A DNA stretch of 7,979 bases from Vibrio madracius (GTDB lineage Bacteria > Pseudomonadota > Gammaproteobacteria > Enterobacterales > Vibrionaceae). Made by a program: the position numbers and the translations under genes. The stretch covers positions 1 through 7,979 of the forward strand of contig ASHK01000634.1 of assembly GCA_000695745.1 (NCBI GenBank), given 5' to 3'. Numbering within the stretch: the stretch's first letter is position 1; each line of letters begins with the position of its first letter. The notes under the pieces are model-generated. The model did not search any database. It was not told the origin of the DNA and saw nothing but the letters and a program-made list of their open reading frames with translations. This document shows, piece by piece, positions 6,764 to 7,979 of this stretch.

Positions 6764-6964
6764 AACTCCTATCACTTAACGTGTTTGGGACGATGTGTTC
6801 TGAACAGTCACACATGCGGCCCTTATCGACGTGTTCTTGAGCCTCTTCTAAAGTGTATATATGAGACTCGCAATGTTGGTTACGTAACCGTTCCCCTTGG
6901 TACCATGAAAGCAAACATTGCTTCCAACGCCACCGTGAAAAGATGTTTTGTAGAATCGATTTCT
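6762..6964 (-). pseudogene. Small accessory-type protein of unknown function, frameshifted
   Basis: No single frame gives a normal gene, but two minus-strand frames join into a coherent small protein. From 6964 one frame reads RNRFYKTSFHGGVGSNVCFH, then GTKGNGYVTNI, and stops at 6848-6850. The other, ending at 6762-6764, reads YTLEEAQEHVDKGRMCDCSE and onward. The natural join is at the TATATAT tract (6855-6862), where removing TA restores NIASLIYTLEEAQ. The start is also unclear: a TAG precedes AGA-AAT, with no ATG. The pattern G-Y-V-T-(N/D)-(I/L) followed by YTxEEAQ resembles small proteins I recall from prophages and integrative elements, but I cannot name the family. It ends in the terminator at 6742-6763. 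Confidence 0.5.
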
Positions 6965-7023
6965 CTACACTTTTTTGCTCTCGTTGACTACGTTCTTACC
7001 TGATTAGTTGGGCCAGTTGGTTG

Positions 7024-7617
7024 TTAAAGGTATTTATCTTTAAGTCTATTGGTCAGCTTTCTTGATGCTTTAAAGTGAAGATGTTTTTTTCTTCATTGAT
7101 CTTAAGGTACTCCCCCGTTTTTGGTTTCTTCTTACCCGACCGGCTTTTTAATGGTTCTGGTAATAGTGCCAAAACCTCTAAGCTCTATCCTATCTCCGGT
7201 ATCGATAACCGAGGTGATAAACTCGAACCATGTATCCACAATTGCTCTCGCTGTTTTCTCATCCGTACCTAAACGGTGAACGTCATGAACAAATGTAGAC
7301 GCTAGGTATCTTTCGGCTTCATCCATGCCGCCCTTTACGCGTGACGTGGTTATCCGAACATAAAAGCATTCTGGTATTAAGCCGCCTTTGGGGTGTGATG
7401 TGCCAAGGTTCGCGCCTATTCTTGCATTCTTCTTTCTCGCGTAGAGTCTCCCGTTGTGTGGGATGATGACTACCTTTAGATCGCAAATCGCATTGGAAAC
7501 AATATTGATTAGTGCTAGGGTCATTTTTTTGTATGAATTGCAAATGAACGGCAACTTATCGCGTTCTACTCTCTGTTCAAGTAGTTCTGCTAGAGATTGT
7601 TTTGTTAGTGTCTTCAC
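7024..7617 (-). pseudogene. Tandem HU/IHF-type DNA-binding protein, interrupted in the second domain
   Basis: From a GTG start (7617; AAAGAG ribosome site about 8 nt upstream) the frame runs 161 codons to a TAA at 7132. Residues about 3-90 resemble one diverged HU fold: helices from LTKQSLAELLEQ, then a strand and arm (RLYARKKNARIGANLGTS). Residues about 95-161 begin a second, clearer HU domain (TARAIVDTWFEFI, GDRIELRGFGTITRTI). Past the TAA, in the +1 frame, comes GKKKPKTGEYLKINEE, the classic HU arm. In the original frame, HLHFKASRKLTNRLKDKYL then follows to a TAA at 7024-7026, the expected last strand and helix. One extra G (7135-7137) and one lost A in the A7 run explain it. The intact protein would be about 197 residues, twice the usual HU length. 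Confidence 0.7.
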
Positions 7618-7856
7618 TTTATTGTTCTCTTTACTTTCTTTTTTCTATTGGGTCATTAAGGGTTCTATCCCCAAATGTTGGCTTTTAGATAACGCTTGCG
7701 GCCCAAGTAAATATAAATTTCACCACCGTATGAGTCGCTATATGAGCAATAGCTAGTGTTGTCGTAAAAGTGGCGAATCGGGGTTCTGTCTCGTAGGTAG
7801 TCCTTGCTTTTATGCGACTCCCTATAACGTCATTGATTGTTACTGTAGTGGTTTAA
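7618..7856. other. Intergenic stretch between the HU-type gene and the IS element, with two open minus-strand frames
   Basis: No gene with a normal start codon is evident. On the minus strand one frame is open from 7829 to a TAG at 7665-7667 and contains YGGEIYIYLGRKRYLKANIWG-like text (last residues at 7668-7730). A second frame is open from 7852, right beside the IS end, to a TAA at 7685-7687, and contains INDVIGSRIKARTTYETE. Both look protein-like but lack starts, so at most one is a gene remnant cut by the IS. The promoter of the HU-type gene must also lie here; I see no convincing -35/-10 pair. No tRNA or integron attC structure was found. Confidence 0.35.
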
Positions 7857-7979
7857 TGATCCCGGACACCAAATTAGGTGGTAAAGTCTCCACCATAAAT
7901 GAGGTGTTCAATGACAAAACGACAACGACGTACATTTTCTTCTGAGTTCAAAGTAGATGCCGCAAGCTTGGTTCTTGAT
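7857..7979 (+). mobile_element. Left end of an IS3-family insertion sequence (partial)
   Basis: The transposase start at 7911 identifies the element. The likely outer end is TGATCCCGGACACC at 7857, because IS3-family elements begin with TG and their first gene usually starts 50-60 nt inside. A 5-bp hairpin (GGTGG 7877-7881, CCACC 7890-7894) stands between the end and orfA and could limit transcription or translation entering from outside. The element runs off the right edge, so the right end, orfB and target duplication cannot be seen. Confidence 0.75.
7911..7979 (+). CDS. IS3-family transposase OrfA, N-terminus only
   Basis: Twenty-three codons are visible (MTKRQRRTFSSEFKVDAASL then VLD), matching the start of IS3-family OrfA proteins (basic N-terminus, then F-S-x-E-F-K/R-x-x-A), whose helix-turn-helix binds the IS ends. 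GAGG lies 6 nt before the ATG as ribosome site. In this family OrfA and OrfB are fused by -1 frameshifting into the active transposase; that part lies outside the window. Confidence 0.9.
   Translation, partial: MTKRQRRTFSSEFKVDAASLVLD

Noticed and set aside
6677..7003. A 108-codon plus-strand frame overlapping the LysR gene end
   Set aside because: It starts inside the LysR gene, its product is compositionally unconvincing, and the opposite strand carries a better gene with a terminator.
7075..7097. TGAAG...CTTCA hairpin with a T7 run as terminator
   Set aside because: The T run lies in the loop, not after the stem, and the stretch is better explained as part of the HU-type coding sequence.
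7655..7675. tRNA T-arm-like GGGTTCTATCCCC
   Set aside because: No acceptor, D or anticodon stems could be found around it.
7685..7860. Integron attC site suggested by GATAACGCTTGCGG
   Set aside because: No matching complementary core (GTTATC-like) was found at a suitable distance and no integrase or cassette array is visible.

Overview
The window looks like chromosomal DNA of a gammaproteobacterium, most probably a Vibrionaceae member. The reasons are the protein types (NapG/NapH, a Vibrio-like M23 peptidase next to a bactofilin, a lipoprotein-anchored ABC exporter) and an IS3-type element at the right edge. This assignment rests on recognising proteins by eye, not on a search.

Layout, left to right. 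(1) 1-982, minus strand: the start of napH and a complete napG (quinol-oxidising subunits of periplasmic nitrate reductase). They are preceded by a perfect FNR-type box and a plausible -10 element, so they appear to form their own anaerobically induced transcription unit, with no napDA directly upstream. (2) 1072-2383, minus strand: an M23 (LytM) peptidase gene overlapping a bactofilin gene, a pair that normally shapes the cell wall. Both are broken by single-base deletions, four in about 520 bp, all in short G runs of the coding strand. (3) 2384-2781: a roughly 400 bp divergent intergenic region with several inverted repeats and one doubtful small frame. (4) 2782-6719, plus strand: a tight operon encoding a HlyD/YbhG-like lipoprotein adaptor, an ABC ATPase, an ABC-2 permease and a LysR-type regulator, all intact. 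It is probably a drug/small-molecule exporter with its own regulator. (5) 6742-7617, minus strand: accessory-looking DNA with a broken small gene, its terminator, and an unusual gene for two HU/IHF-type domains in tandem. The second HU domain is interrupted in its DNA-binding arm but continues in the sequence to 7024. (6) 7618-7856: no clear gene, but two overlapping minus-strand frames stay open up to the IS junction. (7) 7857-7979: the left end of an IS3-family element and the first 23 codons of its orfA.

The main pattern is a contrast. The nap genes and the exporter operon carry no apparent indels over roughly 4.7 kb of coding sequence. The two minus-strand blocks beside them carry at least seven apparent frameshifts. 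This is either real gene decay beside an IS element or local assembly/base-calling error, and read-level data would decide. The most unusual object is the tandem-HU protein gene at 7024-7617.
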